Below, piece by piece: positions 32,976 through 41,564 of a DNA stretch of 45,889 nt; the stretch's first letter is position 1, and every line of letters starts with the position of its first letter. The translations under genes and the position numbers were made by a program. This DNA is from Bacillota bacterium (lineage in GTDB: Bacteria > Bacillota > Clostridia > Tissierellales > Peptoniphilaceae). The notes beneath the pieces are model-generated. The model was not told the DNA's origin and did no database searches. It worked only from the letters and a program-made list of their open reading frames with translations. The DNA lies in NCBI GenBank assembly GCA_029003555.1, contig JAQYCE010000074.1:1-45889 (forward strand), written 5' to 3'.

Positions 32976-34013
32976 ATGGAAAGGGGAATCAATGGAATGA
33001 GCCTGGAAGATCTGGAGAGGCTTCTTAAGGGGCTGGGTCAAGCGCCTTTTCGGGCCAAACAGGTCTTCCATGCCCTCCATGCGGAAGGCTTGGATTCCCT
33101 GGATGAGGTGACCACCCTCCCTAAGGCCTTAAGGGAGGCCCTTAAAGACTATCCTTTATGGACCGTCAAGGAAGTCAACCAACTCCTTTCCCGGGACGGT
33201 TCCCGGAAATTCCTTTACGCCCTGGAGGACGGGAATACTGTGGAGACGGTCTACATGCCCTATCCCAACCGGACCACCCTTTGTATTTCTTCCCAGGTGG
33301 GCTGTAAGATGGGCTGCGAGTTCTGTGCCTCGACGAAAGCTGCCTTCGCCCGAAACCTCCGGGCAGAAGAAATTCTCAGCCAGGTCTATCAGACGGAAAG
33401 AATTACGGGAGACCGGGTGGACCGGATTGTCCTCATGGGGATCGGAGAACCCCTGGATAACTACGATGAAGTGGTTCGCTTTCTCCGCCTTATCACCGAT
33501 CCCAAGGGAAAGAACCTATCCGCCCGGGCCATCACCCTCTCCACCTGTGGTCTGGTCCCTCAAATTTACGACCTAGCGGAGGAGGGGATTCCCGTCAACC
33601 TGGCCATCTCCCTCCATGCCAGCTCCGATGAGGACCGGCGGCGGACCATGCCTATCGCCAACCGCTACTCGATTCAGGAGATCATCCGGGCCTGCCTGAC
33701 CTATTTTGAAAAGACGGGACGGCGAATTTCCCTGGAATATGTTTTAATAGAGGGAGAGAATGACCGCCCCCAAGACCTGGACGCCCTGGCCCAGCTTTTT
33801 AAAGGGCCCATGTGGCATATCAACCTCCTCCCCTTAAATCCCATTAAAGAATACAAGGGGAGGCCCAGCGGGGAGGAGAGGATCTTCGCTTTTGAGGAAG
33901 CCCTCCACAGGCGGGGCATTCATGCCAGCGTACGCAAGAAACGGGGAGAGGATATCGACGGGGCCTGCGGTCAGCTACGAATCCTCTACCAAGGGATGGG
34001 AGGACCATCATGA
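32976..34013 (+). CDS. rlmN: Dual-specificity RNA methyltransferase RlmN
   Basis: A 345-residue radical SAM enzyme that methylates C2 of A2503 in 23S rRNA and A37 in some tRNAs. The CxxxCxxC cluster is Cys110, Cys114 and Cys117, and the two mechanistic cysteines match Cys103 (TLCISSQ) and Cys331 (GACGQL). ATG 32976 follows AAAGGAGG; the in-frame TTG 32958 lies before that site. The stop overlaps the phosphatase ATG as ATGA. Confidence 0.96.
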   Translation: MERGINGMSLEDLERLLKGLGQAPFRAKQVFHALHAEGLDSLDEVTTLPKALREALKDYPLWTVKEVNQLLSRDGSRKFLYALEDGNTVETVYMPYPNRTTLCISSQVGCKMGCEFCASTKAAFARNLRAEEILSQVYQTERITGDRVDRIVLMGIGEPLDNYDEVVRFLRLITDPKGKNLSARAITLSTCGLVPQIYDLAEEGIPVNLAISLHASSDEDRRRTMPIANRYSIQEIIRACLTYFEKTGRRISLEYVLIEGENDRPQDLDALAQLFKGPMWHINLLPLNPIKEYKGRPSGEERIFAFEEALHRRGIHASVRKKRGEDIDGACGQLRILYQGMGGPS

Positions 34014-34753
34014 ACACCTACTCGCTCACCGATAAGGGACTCCAAAGGTCCAACAACCAGGACTCCTATGTGAACTATTTTTCTTCCCGCCTGGCCCTTT
34101 TCGTGGTTTGTGACGGGATGGGGGGACACCGGGCCGGGGATATGGCATCCAAACTGGCCAGTGAGACTATCCAGGAATTTCTCATCTCCGCTAAGGAGAG
34201 GACTGATTACGAAGAGATGGTGGTGGAGGCCGTGGAGGCCGCTAACAAGGCGGTCTATGACCTGGCTAAGACCAACCCGGACTACTTCAATATGGGGACG
34301 ACCTGTGTGCTTGTCCTGGTCCATGAGGGTAGGGCCATCATCGCCCATGTGGGAGACTCCCGGGTCTACCTCATGCGAGACCGGTCCCTCCGCCAACTGA
34401 CCGAGGATCACTCCCTGGTTCAAAAGCTCATCAACCAGGGACTCCTGACCGAAGAAGGCGCCCGTCACCACCCCGAACGTTCCACCCTGACCCGGGCAGT
34501 GGGAACGGATGAGAGGGTGGAGGTGGAGCTGGACTACCTGGACCTGGAAGAGGGGGATACCGTCCTCCTCTGCAGCGACGGTCTAACCACTATGGTGGAA
34601 GACCAGAAGATTTTAGATATTTTACTAACAACAAACGAGGCCAAGGACCAAGTGACCGGCCTTGTACAGGCCGCCTTAGATCGAGGGGGAGCCGATAATA
34701 TTACGGTGACTGTATTTGAATATAGGAGAGCGACATGGACCAAGTTTTATTAA
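34010..34753 (+). CDS. prpC: PP2C-family serine/threonine phosphatase
   Basis: A 247-residue PPM/PP2C phosphatase with the metal motifs NNQDS near residue 15, CDGMGGH (about 36-42), GDSRVYL and CSDGLT. The C-terminal GGADNITV carries the final metal aspartate. It should reverse phosphorylation by the kinase encoded next; their genes overlap by 19 bases, a classical translationally coupled pair in Firmicutes. Confidence 0.95.
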   Translation: MNTYSLTDKGLQRSNNQDSYVNYFSSRLALFVVCDGMGGHRAGDMASKLASETIQEFLISAKERTDYEEMVVEAVEAANKAVYDLAKTNPDYFNMGTTCVLVLVHEGRAIIAHVGDSRVYLMRDRSLRQLTEDHSLVQKLINQGLLTEEGARHHPERSTLTRAVGTDERVEVELDYLDLEEGDTVLLCSDGLTTMVEDQKILDILLTTNEAKDQVTGLVQAALDRGGADNITVTVFEYRRATWTKFY

Positions 34754-36708
34754 ATAACCGTTACCGAATCCTCCAGAGGATTGGGGTTGGCGGCATGGCT
34801 TATGTATACGAGGCCGAAGATATCCTTTTGAAGAGAAAGGTAGCCGTCAAGGTCTTAAAAAACCAATATATTGAGGACGAGGAATTCGTCCGGAAGTTTG
34901 AAAATGAGGCCCTGGCCGCCGCTTCTCTTTCCCACCCCAACATCGTCAATATCTATGATGTCGGCAGTGAGGAGATCCAGGGGCAGAAATACCACTATAT
35001 CGTTATGGAGCTCATCGAAGGATCCACCCTAAAGGATGCCATTGCCGCCCAAGGGCAGATGGACTCCACAGTGGTGGCCCGGATCGGGAGCCAGATTGCC
35101 ATGGCCCTCCAATGCGCCCATGACCACAACCTGGTCCACCGGGACATCAAACCGGCAAACATCCTGATCATGAAGTCCGGGGATATTAAGGTCGCTGACT
35201 TCGGGATTGCCCGAATTTCCTCAGCCTCCACCGTCACCTATACCAACTCCATTTTGGGGACGGTCCACTATATCTCACCGGAACAGGCCAAGGGACGGTT
35301 TACCGACTTCAAATCGGATATTTATTCCCTGGGGGTGGTCATGTATGAGATGGCCACCGGCCAGGTGCCCTTCGATGCGGACAACAGCGTAGGGATCGCG
35401 ATCAAGCACATCCAGGAAAGCCCCGTCCCTCCCATCGATCTTAACCCGGACCTGTCTCCGGCCCTCAACCGGATCATCCTGACCTGTATGGAAAAGAATC
35501 CGGAAGACCGGTATGCATCGGCTTCCGACCTGGTGGGGGATCTGAAGAATTTCAGGAGCCTTTCCAACCGGGATACCGTCTACATGAAGACTCCGCCACC
35601 CATGCCGAACTATCGATCCGAGGACCACAAGCTGGCGCGGAAAAAACATCGGGAAGTGGTCTATGAAAGCAATCCCAGCCACCCGGTGGAGGAAGAAGAA
35701 AAGAAGTCAGGCTTCCCCTGGTTTGCCCTGGTCTTGGTCGCCGTGGCCATCGCCACCGTCCTCCTGGTCACCACCATCCTCGGCGGGCAGAATGCCAACC
35801 GCCTGGAGGCCAGCCAGACCCGGGTTCCTTCCGTAATCAACCTATCGGTGGATGAGGCCATGGACCTCTTGAAAAACAATGACCTCCTGGGCGAGGTCGT
35901 GGAGAGAACCTATGATGATAAGACCGATGAGGGTTTGGTCATGGAGCAGTCCATCAAGTCCGGAACGACGGTGGACAAGGGAACTAAGGTGGAACTCAAG
36001 GTTTCCCAGGGGAAAAACACCCTCCCCATCCCGGATGTGACCGGGTCCAGCCAGGAGGACGCCGCCTCCACCCTGACCAATGCCGGCTTTACTATGGGGC
36101 AGAATATCTTTGAGAATTCGGATGAGGTGGAAAAGGGCCATATCATTCGAACAGAACCCCGGGCCAACGAAAGGTTGGAGCAGGGGGGAAGGGTCAATTT
36201 GGTTGTCTCCGACGGTCCGGAGGAGAAGACCAGCAAGGTCCCCGTCCTCATCGGAGCGGACCAAAACAAGGCCAACCAGCTCCTCCAGGAAGCGGAACTC
36301 AAGCTGGGCTCCATCGAACCCCGGGAGAGCTCCTATCCTTCAGGGATTGTCATTGAACAGTCCATCAAAGCGGGGGAGGAGGTGCCCACATCCACCACCA
36401 TCAACCTGGTTATCTCGTCCGGTCCCAAGGCAAACCTGAAACCCAACCTGGTTGACTTTACCCTCCGGATCTACCCCCCGGAAGGAAAAGAGACCTTCAG
36501 CGTTGAAGTCTTTGACTATAAACAGAGCACGACCAAAGCCATCTTCCAGGGCAAGTTAAAGGCGGAAGATGTCAACCGGTCAGGCTACATCCCCATCCAT
36601 ATTCGGACGGCAGAGGATGCCGACCTCCGGATCTTCTATGACGGCAAGCCGGCCAAGGCTAATGAGCCGGGCCAATCCGGAAGTGAAGAGCCCGGAAATC
36701 GCGATTAA
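34735..36708 (+). CDS. prkC: PASTA-domain membrane serine/threonine kinase
   Basis: A 657-residue Hanks-type kinase. The kinase domain (1-275) has Lys39, HRD with Asp137 and DFG with Asp155. It is followed by a charged juxtamembrane region and a transmembrane helix (about 327-350), then three extracellular PASTA repeats (about 363-428, 432-496 and 501-566) and a C-terminal domain of about 90 residues. PASTA domains bind muropeptides, so the kinase probably reports cell-wall state. The non-PASTA C-terminal part, rich in beta-type sequence, is seen in some clostridial relatives; its role is unknown. Confidence 0.95.
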   Translation: MDQVLLNNRYRILQRIGVGGMAYVYEAEDILLKRKVAVKVLKNQYIEDEEFVRKFENEALAAASLSHPNIVNIYDVGSEEIQGQKYHYIVMELIEGSTLKDAIAAQGQMDSTVVARIGSQIAMALQCAHDHNLVHRDIKPANILIMKSGDIKVADFGIARISSASTVTYTNSILGTVHYISPEQAKGRFTDFKSDIYSLGVVMYEMATGQVPFDADNSVGIAIKHIQESPVPPIDLNPDLSPALNRIILTCMEKNPEDRYASASDLVGDLKNFRSLSNRDTVYMKTPPPMPNYRSEDHKLARKKHREVVYESNPSHPVEEEEKKSGFPWFALVLVAVAIATVLLVTTILGGQNANRLEASQTRVPSVINLSVDEAMDLLKNNDLLGEVVERTYDDKTDEGLVMEQSIKSGTTVDKGTKVELKVSQGKNTLPIPDVTGSSQEDAASTLTNAGFTMGQNIFENSDEVEKGHIIRTEPRANERLEQGGRVNLVVSDGPEEKTSKVPVLIGADQNKANQLLQEAELKLGSIEPRESSYPSGIVIEQSIKAGEEVPTSTTINLVISSGPKANLKPNLVDFTLRIYPPEGKETFSVEVFDYKQSTTKAIFQGKLKAEDVNRSGYIPIHIRTAEDADLRIFYDGKPAKANEPGQSGSEEPGNRD

Positions 36709-36723
36709 TAAGAAAGGAGGACT

Positions 36724-37626
36724 ATGAAGGAGAGTCCAAGCCTGAAAGGCCATATCGTCGAATCGGAAAAAGACCTTTACCTGGTAAGCTGTGCGGTTGA
36801 TGGGGAAGAGATCCTGGTCCCCTGCAAAGGCCGTGGGGTCTTCCGGGATAAGAATCTTCGGCCAGTCGTGGGCGACTTGGTGGAAGTCTTCCTTCGAGAG
36901 GACAGTCCGGAGGGAACCATCCACAAAATCTACCCCCGGAAAAACCTCCTCCTCCGTCCTCCTGTGGCCAATGTGGACCAGGTTTTGCTCGTTCAAACCA
37001 TCGAAGAGCCCAGCCTCAACCCCCTGGCCCTGGATAAAATTCTGGTCTCCATTGAAAGAAGGAAGCTCCCTGTTCTCCTCTGTTTTAATAAGATGGACCG
37101 GGCCAAGCAAGGGGACTTGGACCAGTGGACCCGACTCTATCGGTCCATCGGTTATTCCGTCCTTCAAACCAACGCCCTTACGGGAGAAGGCCTGGATCCA
37201 CTAGTCCATGCTCTTCAGGGAAAGATTTCCGCCCTGGCCGGACCATCCGGAGCGGGCAAGTCCTCCCTGGTCGCCAAGATGACAGGTTTGGATGTCCAGG
37301 TTGGGAAGCTTTCGGAAAAAATCCTCCGAGGTCGCCAGACCACCCGGAAGATCCGCCTTTTTCAGATCGGTCAAGAAGGCTATCTTTTTGACACTCCCGG
37401 CTTCTCCAGCCTAAGTCTGGAGGAAGTGGAGGATATCAACCGGGTCCAGGATTTTTTTCCGGAGTTCAGCTCTCTGAAAGAAGCTTGCAAGTTTCGCAAC
37501 TGCCTCCACCGGAAGGAGCCGGCCTGTGCAGTCAAGGAAGCTTTAGAACGGGGAGAGGTCCATCCCAGCCGCTACCGGTCTTATTTAAAGATTTTGGAAG
37601 AAGTTGAAAGCTTTCGGTCCTATTAG
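36724..37626 (+). CDS. rsgA: Ribosome small-subunit assembly GTPase RsgA
   Basis: A 300-residue circularly permuted GTPase that checks late 30S maturation. After an N-terminal OB fold come the permuted G motifs: G4 NKMD near residue 122, G1 GPSGAGKSS near 175, and G3 DTPGFSS near 222. A C-terminal zinc site follows, with CKFRNCLH and a later cysteine. It follows prkC by 15 bases, and in Bacillus the homologue (CpgA) is a substrate of that kinase. Confidence 0.96.
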   Translation: MKESPSLKGHIVESEKDLYLVSCAVDGEEILVPCKGRGVFRDKNLRPVVGDLVEVFLREDSPEGTIHKIYPRKNLLLRPPVANVDQVLLVQTIEEPSLNPLALDKILVSIERRKLPVLLCFNKMDRAKQGDLDQWTRLYRSIGYSVLQTNALTGEGLDPLVHALQGKISALAGPSGAGKSSLVAKMTGLDVQVGKLSEKILRGRQTTRKIRLFQIGQEGYLFDTPGFSSLSLEEVEDINRVQDFFPEFSSLKEACKFRNCLHRKEPACAVKEALERGEVHPSRYRSYLKILEEVESFRSY

Positions 37627-37650
37627 GCCCATAAAACAAAGGAGTTTTCC

Positions 37651-38313
37651 GTGAAAAAAGTATTGCTACCCTCCCTGCTTTCCGCCGATTTTTCTCGATT
37701 GGATAGGGAAGTGGAAGAAATCGAATCGGCTGGCGTGGACCACCTCCACCTGGATATCATGGACGGCCACTATGTGCCCAATATATCCTTTGGACCGGGG
37801 CTCATTCAAAAGCTCCGTCCCAGGACCGACCTCTTCTTCGACGCCCACCTCATGGTCGAAGAACCTGATCCCTTTTTAGAGGACTTCCAAAAGGCGGGTT
37901 GTGACCTGGTCACCGTTCACCTGGAAGCGTCCACCCACATCCATCGGACCCTCCAGGCCATCCATGCCCTGGGAATGAAGGCCGGGCTGGCCCTCAATCC
38001 CGGCACATCCACAGAAGGCCTTTCTTACCTTATGGACGAGCTGGACTTGATCTTGGTTATGTCTGTCAATCCCGGCTTTGGAGGACAATCCTTTATCCCT
38101 TCCGCCTTGGAAAAGATAAAAGACATCCGTCAGAAGATTGACCGGTCGGGACGAGAAATCATCCTGGAGGTGGATGGGGGAATCAAGAAGGAAAATGTGG
38201 AAGAGGTCATCCGAGCCGGAGCGGATTGGCTGGTAGCGGGTTCAGCGGTTTTTTCTCCCGGGAAAACGGAAAGCAATGCCAAAGAATTATTAGAGATTAT
38301 CAGCCGGTATTAA
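37651..38313 (+). CDS. rpe: Ribulose-phosphate 3-epimerase
   Basis: A 220-residue TIM-barrel enzyme interconverting ribulose 5-phosphate and xylulose 5-phosphate. It has LLSADFSRL, HLDIMDGHYVPNISFG with metal His/Asp, the DAHLMVEEP segment, MSVNPGFGGQ, and EVDGGI near the second metal aspartate. The start is GTG 37651 after AAAGGAG. It is full length, and its position between rsgA and thiN is conserved. Confidence 0.96.
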   Translation: MKKVLLPSLLSADFSRLDREVEEIESAGVDHLHLDIMDGHYVPNISFGPGLIQKLRPRTDLFFDAHLMVEEPDPFLEDFQKAGCDLVTVHLEASTHIHRTLQAIHALGMKAGLALNPGTSTEGLSYLMDELDLILVMSVNPGFGGQSFIPSALEKIKDIRQKIDRSGREIILEVDGGIKKENVEEVIRAGADWLVAGSAVFSPGKTESNAKELLEIISRY

Positions 38314-38344
38314 CCCGGTTATTTTTCCGGAGAGGAGAAAGACC

Positions 38345-39037
38345 ATGAATCCCATAGAAAAGCAAAAGGCCCTCCTGGTGGCCGGTGGAGAGGACCTTCC
38401 TACCCCCGACCGGATGGCCCGGCTTCTCGATAAAGCCGATTATGTCATCTGTGCCGACCGGGGCTTTGACTTTGTCAAGGGCTACGACTTTCCCATAGAC
38501 CGGGTGGTGGGGGACTTCGATTCCTCCAGCCGGCTTGCCGATCCGGTCTACCGGAAGATCTGGGAGGAAAAGGGGACCTCTTTTGAAAGCTTTCCCACCC
38601 ATAAGGATGATACGGATTCCGAGCTGGCCTTGAAGATCCTTTTGAATATGGGATTTCGAGAGGTCATCTTCCTGGGAGGGACGGGGTCCCGTTTGGACCA
38701 TTCTTTTTCTAACCTTCTCCTTCTGGAGGCCTTTAGTAAAAGGGGGTTGGATGTCCGGATGGAAGGCCGGAACAACCAGGTCCGCTTTTTGCCAGCGGGC
38801 TCTTATGAATTAGAGATGCCGGGGGAGGGGGTTTATGTCTCCTTTTTCACCCTGGATCCGGAGGTCTATTTGTCCCTGAAAGGCTTCGAATATAACCTTG
38901 ATCAATTCCATCTGGTAGCCGGGACCTCCAGGGCCGTATCCAACCACATCCTCTCTCCCCATAACCGACTGGAAGTTAGGACACAAGGGGGAGGAGGGGT
39001 CTACTGCTTCTATTCCAAGGATGGGAATGAAGCTTGA
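38345..39037 (+). CDS. thiN: Thiamine pyrophosphokinase
   Basis: A 230-residue enzyme that makes thiamine diphosphate from thiamine and ATP. Marks are CADRGFDF near residue 38, VVGDFDS, FPTHKDDTDSELAL and GGTGSRLDHS, all part of the active site, with a C-terminal beta-sandwich domain. It starts at ATG 38345 behind a purine-rich GGAGAGGAG region. It ends the plus-strand cluster, and a 15-bp terminator follows. The spoVM gene found next in Bacillus is absent. Confidence 0.94.
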   Translation: MNPIEKQKALLVAGGEDLPTPDRMARLLDKADYVICADRGFDFVKGYDFPIDRVVGDFDSSSRLADPVYRKIWEEKGTSFESFPTHKDDTDSELALKILLNMGFREVIFLGGTGSRLDHSFSNLLLLEAFSKRGLDVRMEGRNNQVRFLPAGSYELEMPGEGVYVSFFTLDPEVYLSLKGFEYNLDQFHLVAGTSRAVSNHILSPHNRLEVRTQGGGGVYCFYSKDGNEA

Positions 39038-39054
39038 TTTTTCGACTTGTCCAT

Positions 39055-39103
39055 AAAAAATCCCCCTAGTCCCGTCTCGAGTTCAGGGCTAGGGGGATTT
39101 TTT
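39055..39103. terminator. Bidirectional terminator between thiN and rpmB
   Basis: AAAAAATCCCCCTAG / CTAGGGGGATTTTTT, a 15-bp perfect stem with a 19-base loop that contains a further CCC/GGG pairing. T tracts lie on both strands. It ends two converging genes. Confidence 0.93.
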
Positions 39104-39125
39104 TATTTTTGTCTTCGGACGGAAG

Positions 39126-39455
39126 TTAGGCCTCAGGGGAGGCCTCTACACTTTCACCGGTCTCTTGGACATCCGTCTGGTCTTCAGGGCTGACCTGGTT
39201 TTCCTCAGTGACTTCAACTTCTTCGGTAAACAGGAGATCCATTTCCGAATTATTGCTTGCGGGTTTAACCCGGTTCACTGCTCCGTTTCTCAGGCAACGC
39301 GTGCAAACATTCAGTCTCTTAGGTGTACCCTTCTCATCATAAACTCGAACCTTGCGAAGGTTGGGAGTCCAAGTGCGCTTGATACCTCTATGGGAGAAAG
39401 TAACGTTGTTACCTGATGCTTTTCTCTTACCGCAAACATCACAAACTTTTGACAT
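39126..39455 (-). CDS. rpmB: Ribosomal protein L28 with an acidic C-terminal extension
   Basis: 109 residues. The first ~64 are a normal bacterial L28, with the zinc-type cysteine pairs CDVC (5-8) and CTRC, plus NNVTFSHRGIKRTW and KVRV. The remaining ~45 residues are rich in Glu, Asp, Ser and Thr, contain 14 acidic residues, and have no Lys or Arg, which is strange for a protein that sits in rRNA. The start ATG 39455 follows GAGGAGGAAA; the frame continues upstream without a better site. Its promoter shares a -35 hexamer with the opposite gene. Confidence 0.93.
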   Translation of the reverse strand: MSKVCDVCGKRKASGNNVTFSHRGIKRTWTPNLRKVRVYDEKGTPKRLNVCTRCLRNGAVNRVKPASNNSEMDLLFTEEVEVTEENQVSPEDQTDVQETGESVEASPEA

Positions 39456-39494
39456 GTTTCCTCCTCGTCTTTTCATGCATGAACTAACTATGAC

Positions 39495-39523
39495 ATTATA
39501 GCAAGGCCGGACTTCCTTTGCAA
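39495..39523 (-). promoter_or_regulatory. rpmB promoter (minus strand)
   Basis: Read on the minus strand: TTGCAA (39518-39523), a 17-base spacer, then a perfect TATAAT (39495-39500). The start is expected about 35 bases before the rpmB ATG. Confidence 0.75.
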
Positions 39524-39546
39524 GTTCCTGTCGGCTCTTATATAAT
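39518..39546 (+). promoter_or_regulatory. asp23-fakA-recG promoter, sharing its -35 with rpmB
   Basis: TTGCAA (39518-39523), a 17-base spacer, then a perfect TATAAT (39541-39546). The -35 hexamer is self-complementary and serves both directions. The start is expected about 32 bases before ATG 39585. Confidence 0.75.
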
Positions 39547-39584
39547 AAGCTAGAATCGTTTTATTGAAAAGATGAGGAGGATCT

Positions 39585-39938
39585 ATGGTATCCAGAATAA
39601 CTAATGAACTCGGGACCATTCTTTTGGATGACCGGGTGATTTCCAATATTGCATGCCAGGCGGCCATGGAATCCTATGGCGTGGTTGGTTTGGCGGCCAG
39701 GAATGCCAAAGACGGGCTTTATGAGCTCCTGGGCATTGAAAATATGAACCGTGGGGTTACGGTTATTCCCACCGACTGGGGGACCGTCATCATCCAAATT
39801 GAGGTCATCATGGAATATGGAATCCGGATTGCCACGGTCGCCCAAAATCTGATTGAAAAGATTAACTACAGCGTGGAAGAATCCACTGGAATTAAAGTGG
39901 AAACCGTGGAGCTCTATATCCAGGGGATCCGGTTCTAA
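39585..39938 (+). CDS. Asp23/Gls24 family protein (YloU-like)
   Basis: A 117-residue protein of the Asp23/Gls24 family, with the typical ISNIACQAAMESYGVVGLA near residues 19-37, GVTVIPTDWGTVIIQIEVIMEYG and the C-terminal VNxxVQGI-like ELYIQGIRF. Family members associate with the cell envelope or stress response, but this YloU subgroup has no settled function. It always seems to travel with fakA, here 9 bases downstream, so a part in fatty-acid or envelope handling is plausible. Confidence 0.9.
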   Translation: MVSRITNELGTILLDDRVISNIACQAAMESYGVVGLAARNAKDGLYELLGIENMNRGVTVIPTDWGTVIIQIEVIMEYGIRIATVAQNLIEKINYSVEESTGIKVETVELYIQGIRF

Positions 39939-39947
39939 GGAGGGAGA

Positions 39948-41564
39948 ATGGAATATATCAACGGGGCACAATTTCGAGATGCCCTCCAGGCTGCCTACGA
40001 ATCCCTGCTTGCCCACAAAGAAGAAGTCGATGAACTGAATGTTTTCCCGGTCCCTGACGGGGATACGGGAACCAACATGACCATGACCATGGCTTCCGCC
40101 ATGGAATTTGTCCAAAAGGCCAAAGAAGATTCTGTTTCCGCCTATGCCAAGGCCCTAGGAAACGGGACCTTGATGGGGGCCCGGGGGAATTCGGGGGTCA
40201 TCTTTTCCCAGCTTTGCCGAGGGATTTCCGATGCCTTAAAAGGGGCCCAAATCCTCAACACCAAGCTGGCGGCCCAGGCCTTCCTGTCTGCCAAGGAAAA
40301 GGCCTATAAGGCCGTCATGAAGCCCACGGAAGGGACCATGTTGACTGTGGCCCGGGGGATTGCTGAATTTGCTGAACGAAATGCGGATAATCCCAATCTG
40401 GAGGATTTTCTTGTGGGGGCCCTCCAACAGGCTTCCCTTACCCTCCAAAAAACCCCGGATATGCTCCCCGCCCTTAAGGAAGCGGGGGTGGTGGATGCCG
40501 GTGGTCAGGGCCTGGTCTACCTTTTGACCGGTTTTGTTGAAAAGCTGGTAGACAAGGACCTTTCCCATCTCTTGGAGGCCGAATCCTCTCCCCAAAATGC
40601 CATGGCCATTTCGGACTTCGAAAAGGAATCCCACCAAGCCCAGCAATTCGACTACTTCCTCAAGGTCAAGGTGGAAGGGATCGGAGAAGAGCGTTTGGTC
40701 CGTCATATGAACCACCATGGACATGTCGAAATGGTGGAGTCTTCCGGTCAGGCCCTCTTGGTTCAGGCCTCCTGTGACCGTCCTGAGAATATGCTTGCCT
40801 CCATCCTCCGTCGGGCCCGGATCCTTGAGATGAACCTGGTCCACGTTGATGCGAAGATTTATGAGCCTTCTGAAGTCAAGGAAGAAAAAGAAGAGAAGAA
40901 AGCCCGGTCCAAGGTCGGCTTTGTCGCCGTTGCCCTGGGTGAAGGCTTCAAGGAAGTTTTTAACCAGCTCATGGTCGATGAGGTGGTTTCCGGTGGCCAG
41001 ACCATGAACCCCTCCACCAAGGAACTTTACGACGCCGTGGAAAGGATCAATGCGGATACGGTCTTTATCCTTCCCAACAATAAAAATATCATCCTGGCTG
41101 CTGAACAGGTGGATGAATTGTCCTCCTCCAAGGTGATTGTCATTCCCACCACTTCTATCCCCCAGGGGATCACCGCCCTCTTCCACTTCGATGAGGACTT
41201 GTCCGACGAAGAAAATCGGGAGGCCATGACAGAGAGTTTGGAATCGGTCATTACCGGTCAGGTCACCTATGCGGTCCGTGATACCAGTCTGGACGGGATG
41301 GTCATCAAAAAAGATGATAAGATCGGCTTAATTGACGGCCAGATTGTCCTCACCGGCCAGGATGACCAGGCCCTGGTTCTGGACCTTTTAGCCAAATACG
41401 TGGATGCCGATGCCTCCCTCCTGACCGTCTACCCGGGAGAAGGGGTCAAGCCAGAGGACCAAAAAGAACTGGAAAAAGCAATATCCAAGACTTATTCCCT
41501 GTTGGATGTGGATGTCGTTTACGGCGGCCAGCCCACCTATTCCTACATCTTCTCGATTGAATGA
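39948..41564 (+). CDS. fakA: Fatty acid kinase catalytic subunit (FakA/YloV, DAK2 domain)
   Basis: A 538-residue protein. The N-terminal DAK2 nucleotide-binding domain has NVFPVPDGDTGTNM (about 31-44), whose aspartates bind Mg-ATP, and GARGNSGVIFSQ. A middle domain and a C-terminal FakA-type domain (ILPNNKNIILAA, VIPTTSIPQG) follow. With a FakB fatty-acid-binding partner, not in this window, it phosphorylates exogenous fatty acids for phospholipid synthesis. Its stop overlaps the recG start. Confidence 0.94.
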   Translation: MEYINGAQFRDALQAAYESLLAHKEEVDELNVFPVPDGDTGTNMTMTMASAMEFVQKAKEDSVSAYAKALGNGTLMGARGNSGVIFSQLCRGISDALKGAQILNTKLAAQAFLSAKEKAYKAVMKPTEGTMLTVARGIAEFAERNADNPNLEDFLVGALQQASLTLQKTPDMLPALKEAGVVDAGGQGLVYLLTGFVEKLVDKDLSHLLEAESSPQNAMAISDFEKESHQAQQFDYFLKVKVEGIGEERLVRHMNHHGHVEMVESSGQALLVQASCDRPENMLASILRRARILEMNLVHVDAKIYEPSEVKEEKEEKKARSKVGFVAVALGEGFKEVFNQLMVDEVVSGGQTMNPSTKELYDAVERINADTVFILPNNKNIILAAEQVDELSSSKVIVIPTTSIPQGITALFHFDEDLSDEENREAMTESLESVITGQVTYAVRDTSLDGMVIKKDDKIGLIDGQIVLTGQDDQALVLDLLAKYVDADASLLTVYPGEGVKPEDQKELEKAISKTYSLLDVDVVYGGQPTYSYIFSIE

